From Pseudomonadales bacterium (GTDB lineage: Bacteria > Pseudomonadota > Gammaproteobacteria > Pseudomonadales > DT-91): a stretch of 64,000 bases of DNA. Where the stretch lies: the NCBI GenBank assembly GCA_013215055.1, contig JABSRQ010000012.1, forward strand, positions 40,167-104,166, in the 5' to 3' direction. A program made the position numbers and the translations under genes. Shown here piece after piece: positions 9,102 to 17,698 of the stretch (position 1 is its first letter; every line of letters starts with the position of its first letter). The notes beneath the pieces were generated by a model, which saw only the letters and a program-made list of their open reading frames with translations, had not been told where the DNA came from and did not search any database.

Positions 9102-10209
9102 TGTCATCGTTATCGGTGGCTACGGTACTTTTGGACAACGCCTGGTTAAAAGCTTAAGCGAAAATCCAGGCTTGATGATAACCATCGCCGGGCGTAATAC
9201 AGAAAAAGCCTCTGTACTGGCAGATGCATTAAAAAAGGAAAAATCAAAAGCCTGCATACGGTTTGCCAGAATAGATACCACCAGCGCTGAATTACAGGCA
9301 GATATAAAGCAGTTGGAAGCCGATTGCATTGTTAATTGCAGCGGCCCCTTCTTGCTTGAATGTGATCAGTTGCGCCAGTGCTGTGTTGATCTGCAGTGCA
9401 ACTATATTGATCTGGCCGATAACCGCCAATTTGTAAATGCGATAGAAAACTATGATGTCGGGGCCAAGGTAGCCAATGTCTGCCTGATCAGTGGTGCCAG
9501 CACCGTACCGGGGCTTTCCACGGCGGTTATCGAACATTTCCTGCCTCGCTTCGCGACGCTTACCAGTATCAACTATGGCATCTCTCCGGGTAATAAAACC
9601 GAGAGAGGGCTGGCAACGGTTAGCTCCATTTTATCTTATACCGGTAAACCCTATACCCATCTTAAAGATGGCATGCAACAAGTCTGCTTTGGTTGGCAGG
9701 GATTACGGCGTTACGACTTTGGCCCCGTGTTAGGTAAACGGTGGTTAAGCAATTGTGACATTCCCGATCACGACATTCTGCCTAAACGTTATCCGCAGTT
9801 ACAACAGCTGCAGTTTCAGGCCGGGCTGGAAGTGACATTATTACATGTTGGTTTATGGTTGTTATCCCTCTTGCCGCGCCTTGGCCTGCTAAAAAGTTTA
9901 ATGCCTTTTGCCACACCGTTAACCGCCATGAGTAAATGGTTTCAAACCTTGGGTTCCGATGCGGGTGGCATGTTTATGCATTTACAGGGCATTGATCATG
10001 ATGGCCAAACACTTAATATCGAATGGTGTATGGAAGCCGAAGACGGCGTTGGTCCGAATATTCCTACCATCGCTGCCGAAATACTGGTGACACGATTGGC
10101 CGGCAGTAATACATTACCGGCAGGTGCCTACGCCTGTGTCGATCTGTTCAGCCTTGAGGAGTTTATGCAGGTCGCCAAGCGCTGGGGCATAGTTCATTAC
10201 ACACGTTAG
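9082..10209 (+). CDS. Saccharopine-dehydrogenase-like NAD(P)-binding oxidoreductase
   Basis: The 375-aa protein starts with a Rossmann fold VIVIGGYGTFGQRL (residues 9-22) and IAGRNTEKA, typical of saccharopine dehydrogenase NADP-binding domain proteins that are not involved in lysine metabolism. It overlaps the preceding DUF4166 gene, so production is coupled. The substrate is unknown. Context with a desaturase and a DCC protein suggests redox chemistry on a lipid-like compound (inference). Confidence 0.8.
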   Translation: MKDKLYSVIVIGGYGTFGQRLVKSLSENPGLMITIAGRNTEKASVLADALKKEKSKACIRFARIDTTSAELQADIKQLEADCIVNCSGPFLLECDQLRQCCVDLQCNYIDLADNRQFVNAIENYDVGAKVANVCLISGASTVPGLSTAVIEHFLPRFATLTSINYGISPGNKTERGLATVSSILSYTGKPYTHLKDGMQQVCFGWQGLRRYDFGPVLGKRWLSNCDIPDHDILPKRYPQLQQLQFQAGLEVTLLHVGLWLLSLLPRLGLLKSLMPFATPLTAMSKWFQTLGSDAGGMFMHLQGIDHDGQTLNIEWCMEAEDGVGPNIPTIAAEILVTRLAGSNTLPAGAYACVDLFSLEEFMQVAKRWGIVHYTR

Positions 10210-10217
10210 GAGGGCTT

Positions 10218-10841
10218 ATGAACGCCAAGCTCAACGTTGAAGATTACAACGCCAGCACGGATTATCGTGCCTTGTTAGGTGAAGACAGTTGGAGCCGATT
10301 ACATCCGGCAATTCAACGGCGTTTTAATCACCGTCAAAGACATAGCAGCGTCTGCTACCAAGGTGTGATGTCTTACGTGTTTTTATCTTTTTTTGGTTTA
10401 CTTTTAGCACATTTATTACGCTTTATCGGTACACCCTTGGCACTCTATAACGGCAAAAATATTCCTGTTGTGGTAAACGTTTACCCCGCCGAAAATGATG
10501 TGGGGCTTATTTGGGATAGAGCCTACGATTATCCCAATAAAAAATCCCATAGAGTAAAATCTACAAAAATTATTGAAACAGACGCCGGTTTAATCGAATG
10601 TGTAGGGGCAGGTTTTGTCATGCAGCTAAAAGCCTATGAACATGAAGGTGCACTTTGTTTTGAGAGTAGCCAGTTCTATTGGAAGATAGGTCTGTATAAA
10701 CTGCAAATGCCCGAGTGGCTAACACCGGGGAAAACCTGGGTGATTCAACGGGCTATCGATAATGAACAATTTCAATTTTATTTAAATGTGACCCACCCGC
10801 TATTAGGGCTTATGTATGAGCAAGACGGAATCTTTAAATAA
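10218..10841 (+). CDS. Second DUF4166-like protein, membrane-associated
   Basis: The 207-aa product contains DYRALLGEDSWSRLHPAIQR and a C-terminal FYLNVTHPLLGLMYEQDG, both matching DUF4166 start and end patterns. A hydrophobic helix (about 53-70) suggests membrane contact, which the first DUF4166 protein lacks. An AGGAGG ribosome site precedes the start and the 3' end overlaps the DCC gene by 26 bases. The two DUF4166 proteins may form a heteromer (inference). Confidence 0.7.
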   Translation: MNAKLNVEDYNASTDYRALLGEDSWSRLHPAIQRRFNHRQRHSSVCYQGVMSYVFLSFFGLLLAHLLRFIGTPLALYNGKNIPVVVNVYPAENDVGLIWDRAYDYPNKKSHRVKSTKIIETDAGLIECVGAGFVMQLKAYEHEGALCFESSQFYWKIGLYKLQMPEWLTPGKTWVIQRAIDNEQFQFYLNVTHPLLGLMYEQDGIFK

Positions 10842-11247
10842 CCCACACGGTGATGACCGCATCATTTTATTTGATGCGGTCTGTAAACTTTGTTGCGGCT
10901 GGACCCGATTTATCCTGCGCTTTGATACCCAGCATCACTTTAAATTGTGTAGTGTGCAGTCACCTGCCGGGCAAAAATTATTAAAACAGTGTGGCCTGCC
11001 CACGGACACGTTTGAGACTATGGTATTGATACACAAAGATGGCTTTGAAACCAAGAGTGATGCATTGCTTTCAATACTGGCTAAAATGCCAATGCCCTGG
11101 CCCTTATTCTTGATACTGAAAGTTTTACCCAAGCGCATACGCAATGTTCTTTATGATCAAATAGCCCAAAACCGTTACAAACTTTTTGGTCGATATAATC
11201 AATGTATGATTCCCCGCAAAGAAGATCAAAACCGATTTTTAGAATAA
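10816..11247 (+). CDS. DCC-family thiol-disulfide oxidoreductase (DUF393)
   Basis: The 143-aa protein shows the family signature IILFDAVCKLCCGW: Asp20, Cys23, Cys26, with an extra Cys27. DCC proteins are small thioredoxin-like oxidoreductases of poorly known function. It is the last gene of the GbsR-to-DCC run; a roughly 490-base stretch with different composition separates it from rtcB. Confidence 0.85.
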   Translation: MSKTESLNNPHGDDRIILFDAVCKLCCGWTRFILRFDTQHHFKLCSVQSPAGQKLLKQCGLPTDTFETMVLIHKDGFETKSDALLSILAKMPMPWPLFLILKVLPKRIRNVLYDQIAQNRYKLFGRYNQCMIPRKEDQNRFLE

Positions 11248-11414
11248 GCTCAGTTGATACGCCAATAATCACGCATCTCAGACAATGGAATACGGTGGCG
11301 AAGATTAAAAAGTTGCCGGTCTTTAATAAAAAACACATTTTTTCTTGCATGCTTAAAAAAGCAAGGCTATATTCCACACATCTTTAATTCCAGCCAAAAA
11401 TAAGGAGGCTCAAA

Positions 11415-11477
11415 ATGTTTGTAACCATTAAATCTTTCACACTGTTGGGTCTCACTACCAAAACACTTTTCAGCTAA
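11415..11477 (+). CDS. 20-codon leader ORF upstream of rtcB
   Basis: A strong ribosome site (AAGGAGG at 11402-11408) precedes ATG 11415, giving the 20-residue MFVTIKSFTLLGLTTKTLFS. The stop codon lies inside a hairpin (CTTTTC / GAAAAG). Its position 264 bases before rtcB, in front of several hairpins, suggests a leader peptide or a small protein of its own. Function unknown; only the ribosome site and placement support it. Confidence 0.45.
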   Translation: MFVTIKSFTLLGLTTKTLFS

Positions 11478-11740
11478 CGAAAAGTTCTTTTAGCTCTAGC
11501 TGCTGATAAAACCTATCAAGCACAGCGAGCAAGTGATATTAAACATTGAATAATCGACTCAGCTAATTCAGCTGTGCTTGTCTATTCCTGTTTTCCCTAT
11601 AGGTGAATTTTTAACCCTGCTTCGGCACAGGATTATTCTGTGCCTCAAAATTTTATCAGCATCTTTTTGCTGAGACGGGCAGCTATTGCCTGAAAAAAAT
11701 ACACGTTCCTCATGTAAGAGAACGTGTTAAGAGAAATGTA
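11478..11740 (+). promoter_or_regulatory. Hairpin-rich 5' leader of rtcB-prfH
   Basis: Several inverted repeats follow each other: a long-range CAAGCACAG / CTGTGCTTG pair, GGCACAG / CTGTGCC, TCAGCA / TGCTGA, and ACACGTTC / GAACGTGT ending about 15 bases before rtcB. None is followed directly by a clear T run, so they look like RNA structure rather than one terminator. This could be a regulatory leader sensing RNA damage, or a separate structured RNA. No ORF over 25 codons fits here apart from the 20-codon leader ORF. Confidence 0.5.
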
Positions 11741-12949
11741 ATGGGCACTTTAAAAAAAGACGTCGTAAAAGAAATGACATCAGCAAAAGGCAAAGCCGTA
11801 AGGTTGATCATTTCAGATGAAAACTGGTTAGAAACAGATGCCGTTGATCAGTTACTTAGAACAACCGATTTAGAAGGCATTTGCTGTGGTGTGGGTATGC
11901 CAGATTTGCACCCGGGAAAGGGCCAACCCATAGGGGCGGCTTTTATCAGTGAAAATAAAATCTATCCGCACCTAGTGGGCAGTGATATTGGCTGTGGCAT
12001 GGGGCTTTGGCATATCGATGTGAAACCTAAAAAAGTGGATATCAATAAATGGGATAAAAAGCTGCAAGGCCTGGATGATGTTTTATCCGAGCATGCGCTG
12101 CGCCCCTATGCTGATAGGCTAAACACGCCTGAAGCTTATGCTCATCATAATAAAAAACTGGGCACCATTGGTGGTGGCAACCACTTTGCTGAAATTCAAC
12201 AAGTGGAATGCATTCACGATGAGAAAACCATGGCCGCTATCGGCCTGGATAAAAATGCTGTGGTGCTGCTGGTACATAGTGGCTCAAGAGGTTTGGGGCA
12301 AACCTTGCTGCGTGAACATGTCGATAAATATGCGGCTAAGGGTCTGGATTTAGGAACAGATGAAGCTGAATCGTATTTACTTAAACATGATTTTGCTAAT
12401 CGTTGGGCTGGCATTAATCGATTAGCGATTGCCTATCGGTTTTTACAAAGCCTGTCGTTGAAGGCGCATGCTTTATTGGATGTCTCTCATAATCATGTTC
12501 AGCCTTTGAGCAAGAATGCAGTAGCCGCATTGGCCTATCAGGAAAATAACCATGGCCACTGGATTCATCGAAAAGGTGCCTCACCTACCGATCAAGGCTT
12601 GGTAATGATTCCGGGTTCCAGAGGTAGCCTTAGTTATCTGGTGCGACCTAAGGAAAACGAAAAAGCCTTAGCTACAGCAGGTTTTTCGTTAGCACATGGT
12701 GCTGGCAGAAAATGGAAACGCAGTGATGCCAAGGGGCGATTGCAGAAACGTTATGACCAAACCGCCGTGTTAAAAACACGTTTTGGCAGTCGAGTCATCT
12801 GTGCCAATAAAGATTTGGCTTATGAAGAATCACAGCAAGCGTATAAAGATATTGATGTCGTCATTGAAGATTTAGTGCATGCCAACATCATTGATGTTAT
12901 CGCCGCTTTTAAGCCTTTGCTGACCTACAAAACAAGGAAGACAAAATAA
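11741..12949 (+). CDS. rtcB: RtcB-family RNA ligase of the PrfH-linked type
   Basis: The 402-aa product has RtcB hallmarks: VGSDIGCGMG with metal ligand Cys85, GGGNHFAE (144-151), HSGSRGLG, and a C-terminal HGAGRKWKR region carrying the guanylylation-site surroundings. RtcB joins 2',3'-cyclic phosphate or 3'-phosphate ends to 5'-OH RNA ends using GTP and Mn. The length (about 400) and the directly overlapping prfH downstream (TAATG) mark it as the RtcB2 kind, known to reseal 16S rRNA cut in the decoding centre after PrfH acts. Here it is preceded by an unusual leader. Confidence 0.93.
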   Translation: MGTLKKDVVKEMTSAKGKAVRLIISDENWLETDAVDQLLRTTDLEGICCGVGMPDLHPGKGQPIGAAFISENKIYPHLVGSDIGCGMGLWHIDVKPKKVDINKWDKKLQGLDDVLSEHALRPYADRLNTPEAYAHHNKKLGTIGGGNHFAEIQQVECIHDEKTMAAIGLDKNAVVLLVHSGSRGLGQTLLREHVDKYAAKGLDLGTDEAESYLLKHDFANRWAGINRLAIAYRFLQSLSLKAHALLDVSHNHVQPLSKNAVAALAYQENNHGHWIHRKGASPTDQGLVMIPGSRGSLSYLVRPKENEKALATAGFSLAHGAGRKWKRSDAKGRLQKRYDQTAVLKTRFGSRVICANKDLAYEESQQAYKDIDVVIEDLVHANIIDVIAAFKPLLTYKTRKTK

Positions 12950-13638
12950 TGCAATATCATAAAAAAGAAACTAACCCTGTTTGTTGGTTGCAGATAACCG
13001 CAGGCCAAGGCCCAAAAGAATGTGGCTGGGTGGTCGCACAGGTTTATAAACGCATTGTTGAAGAAGCAGAAGAAGCCAAATTGAATGTGCAACTGGTTGA
13101 AAGTTTGGCGTTTGATAAGTTGTTAAGAAAACAATCACTCATTGAACCGGATGCTTATCGCTCTGTATTGCTGCGTATAGAAGGCACTGCCTCACCTGAG
13201 TTTTCTGAACGATGGTGTGGAGCTATTAAGTGGCAAGGTGAAAGTGCTTTAAGGGCCAAGCACAAACGACTTAATTGGTTTGTTGGCGTAGCGCCTGTTG
13301 TCATACCAAAAAATAATGCCACCGCATTTAATACCTTACAGCGTGAGTGTGAATTTGACACCATGCGTGCCTCAGGCCCAGGTGGTCAGCATGTGAATAA
13401 AACCGATAGTGCGGTGCGTGTTAAACATAAGCCAACAGGCTTAACGGTGCGTGTAGAAAGTGAACGTTCACAACACCGGAATAAACACATTGCCCTGGAG
13501 CGCTTGCAATTGCTATTGCAAGGCGCAGCCCAGCAAGATGCAAAGGCCTTGGAGCAACAGCGTTGGCTTAGCCATTATCAGGTGCAGCGTGGCAATGCCA
13601 AGCGTGTTTTTACAGGCCAAGAATTTAAAGAACGTTAG
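12949..13638 (+). CDS. prfH: Peptide chain release factor homologue PrfH
   Basis: The 229-aa protein contains ASGPGGQHVNKTDSAVR, the GGQ peptidyl-tRNA hydrolysis motif, at about residues 143-147, and lacks the codon-recognition domain size of RF1/RF2. PrfH is known to release peptides from ribosomes whose 16S decoding centre was cut, making them accessible to RtcB2. The start overlaps the rtcB stop by one base. Two further frames follow 24 bases later, so the operon may be larger than the usual pair. Confidence 0.93.
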   Translation: MQYHKKETNPVCWLQITAGQGPKECGWVVAQVYKRIVEEAEEAKLNVQLVESLAFDKLLRKQSLIEPDAYRSVLLRIEGTASPEFSERWCGAIKWQGESALRAKHKRLNWFVGVAPVVIPKNNATAFNTLQRECEFDTMRASGPGGQHVNKTDSAVRVKHKPTGLTVRVESERSQHRNKHIALERLQLLLQGAAQQDAKALEQQRWLSHYQVQRGNAKRVFTGQEFKER

Positions 13639-13662
13639 TCAAAAAACATCGAGGAGAATTTT

Positions 13663-13818
13663 ATGTGTATTTATCCACAGCCTTTGGGCGAATGTAAAAG
13701 TTTAAAAAATAACATGAAGTATCACTGCCAAATCTATGGGCAGGGTATTAACGAAGCTATTCGAGATAACAGCCATGAAAAAAGAATTAGTCGAAGAGGT
13801 GATGCATTGCTTAGGTGA
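13663..13818 (+). CDS. 51-codon ORF between prfH and the unknown third gene
   Basis: A good ribosome site (GAGGAG, 13651-13656) stands before ATG 13663. The 51-residue product begins MCIYPQPLGECKSLKNNMKYHC and overlaps the start of the next gene in another frame. It could be a small protein, a translational coupler that delivers ribosomes to the weak start of the next gene, or the frameshifted true N-terminus of that gene. I see no domain. Confidence 0.4.
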   Translation: MCIYPQPLGECKSLKNNMKYHCQIYGQGINEAIRDNSHEKRISRRGDALLR

Positions 13819-14740
13819 TGAAAGAAAGGTTTTTTATTTTTATAAAAACCGTTACTGCATCGATCACCTATTGCATGAAATGCATAGACAAAAAACAGCG
13901 GCATTAAATATTCAACAAATCAAACAATCAAAGCATGAGCGTCTTTTACATAAGCCCATTCTGCAAGACATAAAAGCGCATGCAGGTGATGGTTTTATCC
14001 ATAAAGAGCAGCTGCAATGTTGCGCAGCCAATAAAACCCTATTTCCATTTGTTTTGGGTTTAAGCAGCTGGGGAACAGGTAGGCGGGGGGGGGATCAAAC
14101 CACGCGTAATCAAGCCAACCTTGTATTGCAGCTAAATTTCAGCAATCAGCATGATGCGGTTTATCAGAGCCTGGTTAAACCCAGAAAAGATGGTGATAAC
14201 GAAGGCCCCTTTGAATATAGCGGCCATCCTATTGCTGGCGGAAAAAGAAATACTTTAGCCTGGGTCAGAATGGATATCGATTTTGATACTAATGAAGTCT
14301 TGATAGAAGAGGTGCAAATGGATTGGCTACGTTATGTCGATAGAAGCTTGAGGCGTATAAAAATGCGTAGGCGCAGGCATGAAAAAGCCAAACCGTCAGA
14401 TGCCTGGTTTGGTATTAACGGCAGCTATGAAAATCTGGAAACCTATATCGATGATGTGGTGACGCCTTATAGAGCCATATGGGCAGAAGCTGCATTAACC
14501 GCTGCGATTGATTTTATTCGCTCAGAACTGGGTATCAGCACGATTTATTATCATAGCCTGGATACCGGTAAAAAGATGAAGGCGGTACCGGGTTCGCCAC
14601 CACGTTCGATTTATACCGATCTGCCTAAAAAGTTTGGCTTTGTTAAAACGAATGTGGCACCAGAAATGGTGATGAATGATAAGTTCGCCAGGCGCTGTTT
14701 GAAAAAAGTAAAAAATCCTCAGTGGCAGGTTTTAGCTTAA
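13736..14740 (+). CDS. Unknown protein encoded with rtcB-prfH
   Basis: The protein is 334 aa from ATG 13736, or 320 aa from ATG 13778 (MKKELVEEVMHC); neither start has a clear ribosome site, so coupling to the 51-codon ORF is likely. It is basic and soluble. The C-terminal third (TIYYHSLDTGKKMKAV, SIYTDLPKKFGFVKT) faintly resembles acyltransferase-like or cysteine-transfer folds, but I cannot assign a family. A run of nine G (14085-14093) lies in the coding sequence. Its place in the ribosome-repair operon suggests a role in damage sensing, rRNA processing or toxin defence (inference). A structured RNA follows 50 bases later. Confidence 0.7.
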   Translation: MGRVLTKLFEITAMKKELVEEVMHCLGDERKVFYFYKNRYCIDHLLHEMHRQKTAALNIQQIKQSKHERLLHKPILQDIKAHAGDGFIHKEQLQCCAANKTLFPFVLGLSSWGTGRRGGDQTTRNQANLVLQLNFSNQHDAVYQSLVKPRKDGDNEGPFEYSGHPIAGGKRNTLAWVRMDIDFDTNEVLIEEVQMDWLRYVDRSLRRIKMRRRRHEKAKPSDAWFGINGSYENLETYIDDVVTPYRAIWAEAALTAAIDFIRSELGISTIYYHSLDTGKKMKAVPGSPPRSIYTDLPKKFGFVKTNVAPEMVMNDKFARRCLKKVKNPQWQVLA

Positions 14741-14790
14741 AAACTAAAAGATGAAGGTTTTTTGAAATGATTTTGAACTTTTTCCAAAAA

Positions 14791-14892
14791 AGTTGTTCTT
14801 ATTACCTGATAGTGGCAAGAGTAGTAGATCCCCCCTAAGGTTTGTTGCTCTTTTTGTACCGATGATGTGCCCTAACATCATCGGTTTTTTTA
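14791..14892 (+). ncRNA. Structured RNA, family copy 2
   Basis: It keeps TTCTTATTACCTGATAGTGG, then a 12-bp stem AAGAGTAGTAGA / TTTGTTGCTCTT held by several G-U pairs around the conserved loop TCCCCCCTAAGG, then the terminator ACCGATGATGT / ACATCATCGGT plus T run. The terminator stem differs from other copies by a compensated G-C to A-T change. The middle GAGTTGT hairpin is missing and the first helix is weak. It sits 50 bases after the rtcB-prfH third gene and may be its 3' UTR and terminator. Confidence 0.72.
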
Positions 14893-15232
14893 TGCCTTAT
14901 TTTTAAGAAAATCAAATGACTGGCGGTATCAGCTAACCGACTGTGGCGGTTTATTCAAAATATCCGCGGGGATGCCCAGCTCTTTATGCAGCTTCCAAAT
15001 CATCTTAAATGTCGTGTATTAGCTATATACTCGATGGTTAACGACTTTGAAGATGCCGCTAGTTTTAATGATAAATAGCTTTTTCCTGGTTAACAAAATT
15101 CAATCTCGGGCATCTAAATCTAAATAATAACTATTCAGCTATTGTTATACTTCGCGATTAAGCTAAGTTATATTATAAATACATTATTTATGTGGTCAGA
15201 ATTTAGCTAGCTTCAAAAAGGAGTTTTTGAAT

Positions 15233-15451
15233 ATGCCAGACAATGAAAAGGAATGCTGTTTTGTTGATCGTCGCCAGAATGATCAGCCATCCGTTAAAGT
15301 TGATAGGCGTCTGAATAAAGAGGGCAAAAATAACTCATGGTACTTAGGGGTTGATTACAAACTTAAGCAATATGAAGCTCTTCATGGGCTGGATATATAT
15401 GAAGAATTTGCAGAGCATGAGCGGTTGTTAAAGCGTCTCAATGCTGGTTGA
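15233..15451 (+). CDS. Small hydrophilic protein of unknown function
   Basis: The 72-aa product starts at ATG 15233, nine bases after AAAAAGGAG. It has a repeated VDRR element (FVDRRQNDQ...KVDRRLNKEG) at residues 11-30 and an acidic, helical C-terminus. There is no membrane segment. The family is not recognised. Confidence 0.55.
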   Translation: MPDNEKECCFVDRRQNDQPSVKVDRRLNKEGKNNSWYLGVDYKLKQYEALHGLDIYEEFAEHERLLKRLNAG

Positions 15452-15546
15452 TGATGCTTCCAGAATTGACAGAATGCGTTGATTATCAAACCTGACGGGG
15501 CGTTTATCATCGCCCGAAGAGCAAACGCTGGCTGGGAATCTGCATG

Positions 15547-15604
15547 GGCCGGGGTCAGATTTTGTATTTCACATGAGTGTCAATTGTAAGACCTGAACCC
15601 GGCC
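15547..15604. repeat. REP-like palindrome
   Basis: GGCCGGGGTCAG at the left pairs with CTGAACCCGGCC at the right, enclosing about 34 bases that include GATTTTGTATTTCACATG. The GGGGTCAGAT wording is common beside Y1-type (REP-associated) transposase relics in gammaproteobacteria. It lies 49 bases from the end of the diguanylate cyclase gene and may also end its transcript. Confidence 0.55.
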
Positions 15605-15652
15605 TTTTTCTGTGCGAATGTTTTTTCCGGTAAGACTAAAGAGCCAACAACA

Positions 15653-17425
15653 CTACCGCGTATCTTTTTTCCCCGTGGAGATTAATTGCATAAGATTGCC
15701 TATTTTTTGCTTTTGAACTTGAAATGTACAAACCTTATTTCTGCCGTCGGCTTTTGCCGCATACAATGCATTGTCGGCATGATTTAATAATTGTTCTCGG
15801 CTATTACTCGATTTTGCCTCTTCAATGGCAACTCCCACACTGGTGGTTACCCAATCGATATGGTTAATGTGACTGCCTTTATGTGGGATGTGCATGTCAC
15901 TGATTTTCTGGCGAATATTTTCAGCGATATTATTGGCATGGCTTTGCGTTGCATCAGAGAGGATGATGACAAATTCTTCCCCGCCGTAGCGGGCAATACA
16001 ATCGCCAGGGCGATTAGCAATATGCATTTCTTTTAATAATGCACCAATTCTAGAGAGACACTCATCGCCTTTTTGATGGCCATACATATCGTTATAAGGT
16101 TTAAAAAAATCGATATCAAATAGAATGATGGCTACTTGTTTTTGCTTACGTGAGCAGCGCTTCCATTCGTTTTCTAAGCAGTCATCAAAGTGACGGCGAT
16201 TATTGAGGCCGGTTAAAGCATCGGTGATGGCCAGTGACTGTAGTTTTTCATTGGTACTGGCGAGTTCCAGTTGCGCATTTTCTAATTCCTGGGTTCTAGC
16301 TTTAACTCTGCTGTCTAAACTGTTGTAGGCCTCTTTTAAGCGTTTTTGCGTATTTTTTTGCACTCTATGAAAAATAATTCTGAGAATCAAACCTAATATG
16401 GCGGTCATAAAAACCATGAAAAGTAGTATGCGTCGGGTTTGGTAATAAGGTGCCAGTGCTTCTTCAACATCAATTTCAATGGCCAGGCCAAAGTGGTTGT
16501 TTTTATCCCAGGTCCAGGCACCAAAAACGTTGACGCCTCGATAATCATAATAACCTTCGGTATTCACATCACTCTGTTCTTTAAGCGCACTTTCGGCCAT
16601 CACCGTCAGTTGATCATGTTCTGTATTGGTTACAGGGTTTTTCACTCGAATATTCAGAATAGAACTTTGCCCAGTTTTTAGGCGCTGATCACGTCGCAAT
16701 TCTTTCTCAAAGCGACTCGCTGTAATCATCATGCCATGGTGATTAAAGGCATAGGTTTCACCGGTATTGCCTAAGCGACCCAGCTGAGTAATACGTGTGA
16801 ATTGTTTGTCCGGAGAAATTCTAAGTGCAAGCACCGCAATCACCGTACCCTGTTTAGAGCGGATAGGGGTGGTGATAAACAAGGTGGGCGGATAAGCCAA
16901 AGAGGATTGTGATGTCAAAGGCACATCAGACTTTATCGGCGGAATAAAAACACTGTGGCCTTGAAAGCTTCTGTTTAACAATGCACTTTCTTTTTCCTGA
17001 ATAAGATTGATAACCGCAAGGTTTTCATCTCTTAGAGAGGCAATATTGATGCGATCAGTGGCAATAATAAAAAAGCCCAGATCACCATACTTAGCCAGTT
17101 CGGGTTTGATCAATGCCCTTAATTGCATCAGTGCGGTTTTGTCTGTATCCAGGGATGCGGCGCTGTGTTGTTTGATCAGTTGTTGCGTTAAAGTCACAAT
17201 GTCCTGGCGACTGGCTAGCGAGCGAACATCCTGGCTGCGTTGATCAATCCAGATGGTTTGCGCATCTTGTACCGTGGTTAATATGGTTTGAAGCGTGGCG
17301 CGAATTTGATTTAAATTATTATTTTTCAGTTCATTAAGGGCAAAGATACAGAGTAAAGACGTAATAAGAAAGAAGCTAAAAACAAGCGTATAGCTAATAA
17401 GCCTAAGGTATTTGGAGCCTTGCAT
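15653..17425 (-). CDS. Membrane diguanylate cyclase with periplasmic Cache-type sensor
   Basis: The 590-aa protein has a membrane helix at 9-29, a periplasmic Cache-like sensor (about 35-325), a second helix (about 330-350), a coiled linker (KRLKEAYNSLDSRVKARTQELENAQ), and a GGDEF domain with active site GGEEF. An inhibitory RxxD site (RPGD) sits five residues before GGEEF, so product inhibition is expected. It makes cyclic di-GMP from two GTP in response to an external ligand, probably a small organic molecule. It is transcribed alone. Confidence 0.92.
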   Translation of the reverse strand: MQGSKYLRLISYTLVFSFFLITSLLCIFALNELKNNNLNQIRATLQTILTTVQDAQTIWIDQRSQDVRSLASRQDIVTLTQQLIKQHSAASLDTDKTALMQLRALIKPELAKYGDLGFFIIATDRINIASLRDENLAVINLIQEKESALLNRSFQGHSVFIPPIKSDVPLTSQSSLAYPPTLFITTPIRSKQGTVIAVLALRISPDKQFTRITQLGRLGNTGETYAFNHHGMMITASRFEKELRRDQRLKTGQSSILNIRVKNPVTNTEHDQLTVMAESALKEQSDVNTEGYYDYRGVNVFGAWTWDKNNHFGLAIEIDVEEALAPYYQTRRILLFMVFMTAILGLILRIIFHRVQKNTQKRLKEAYNSLDSRVKARTQELENAQLELASTNEKLQSLAITDALTGLNNRRHFDDCLENEWKRCSRKQKQVAIILFDIDFFKPYNDMYGHQKGDECLSRIGALLKEMHIANRPGDCIARYGGEEFVIILSDATQSHANNIAENIRQKISDMHIPHKGSHINHIDWVTTSVGVAIEEAKSSNSREQLLNHADNALYAAKADGRNKVCTFQVQKQKIGNLMQLISTGKKDTR

Positions 17426-17698
17426 ATCAATAAACTCTGTACCACTTCATCTTGCATTATAGTTCATAAATCTTTGTGAAGAGGTCAAAGCGCTTTCGGT
17501 TGCCGAAGATAATTGCGCTAGATCCTGTGATCTTCTCACCAAAAAAAATCGCTGATGCATCGTAAATAAACCCTTAAACTTGAGTTTTATGCAGAGCCAA
17601 AAAGTGTATTTTAATGTCGAGAGAGTGGGGCATAGTGGTGATGATCTTATCGTTGCCACAACTTCTACGTATTAATAAAGATGGGGCTGAATAGCGGC
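17426..17698. other. Intergenic region, nothing recognised
   Basis: This short gap lies between two minus-strand genes. A 70-codon frame in it has no support. It should hold the promoter of the diguanylate cyclase. Confidence 0.4.
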
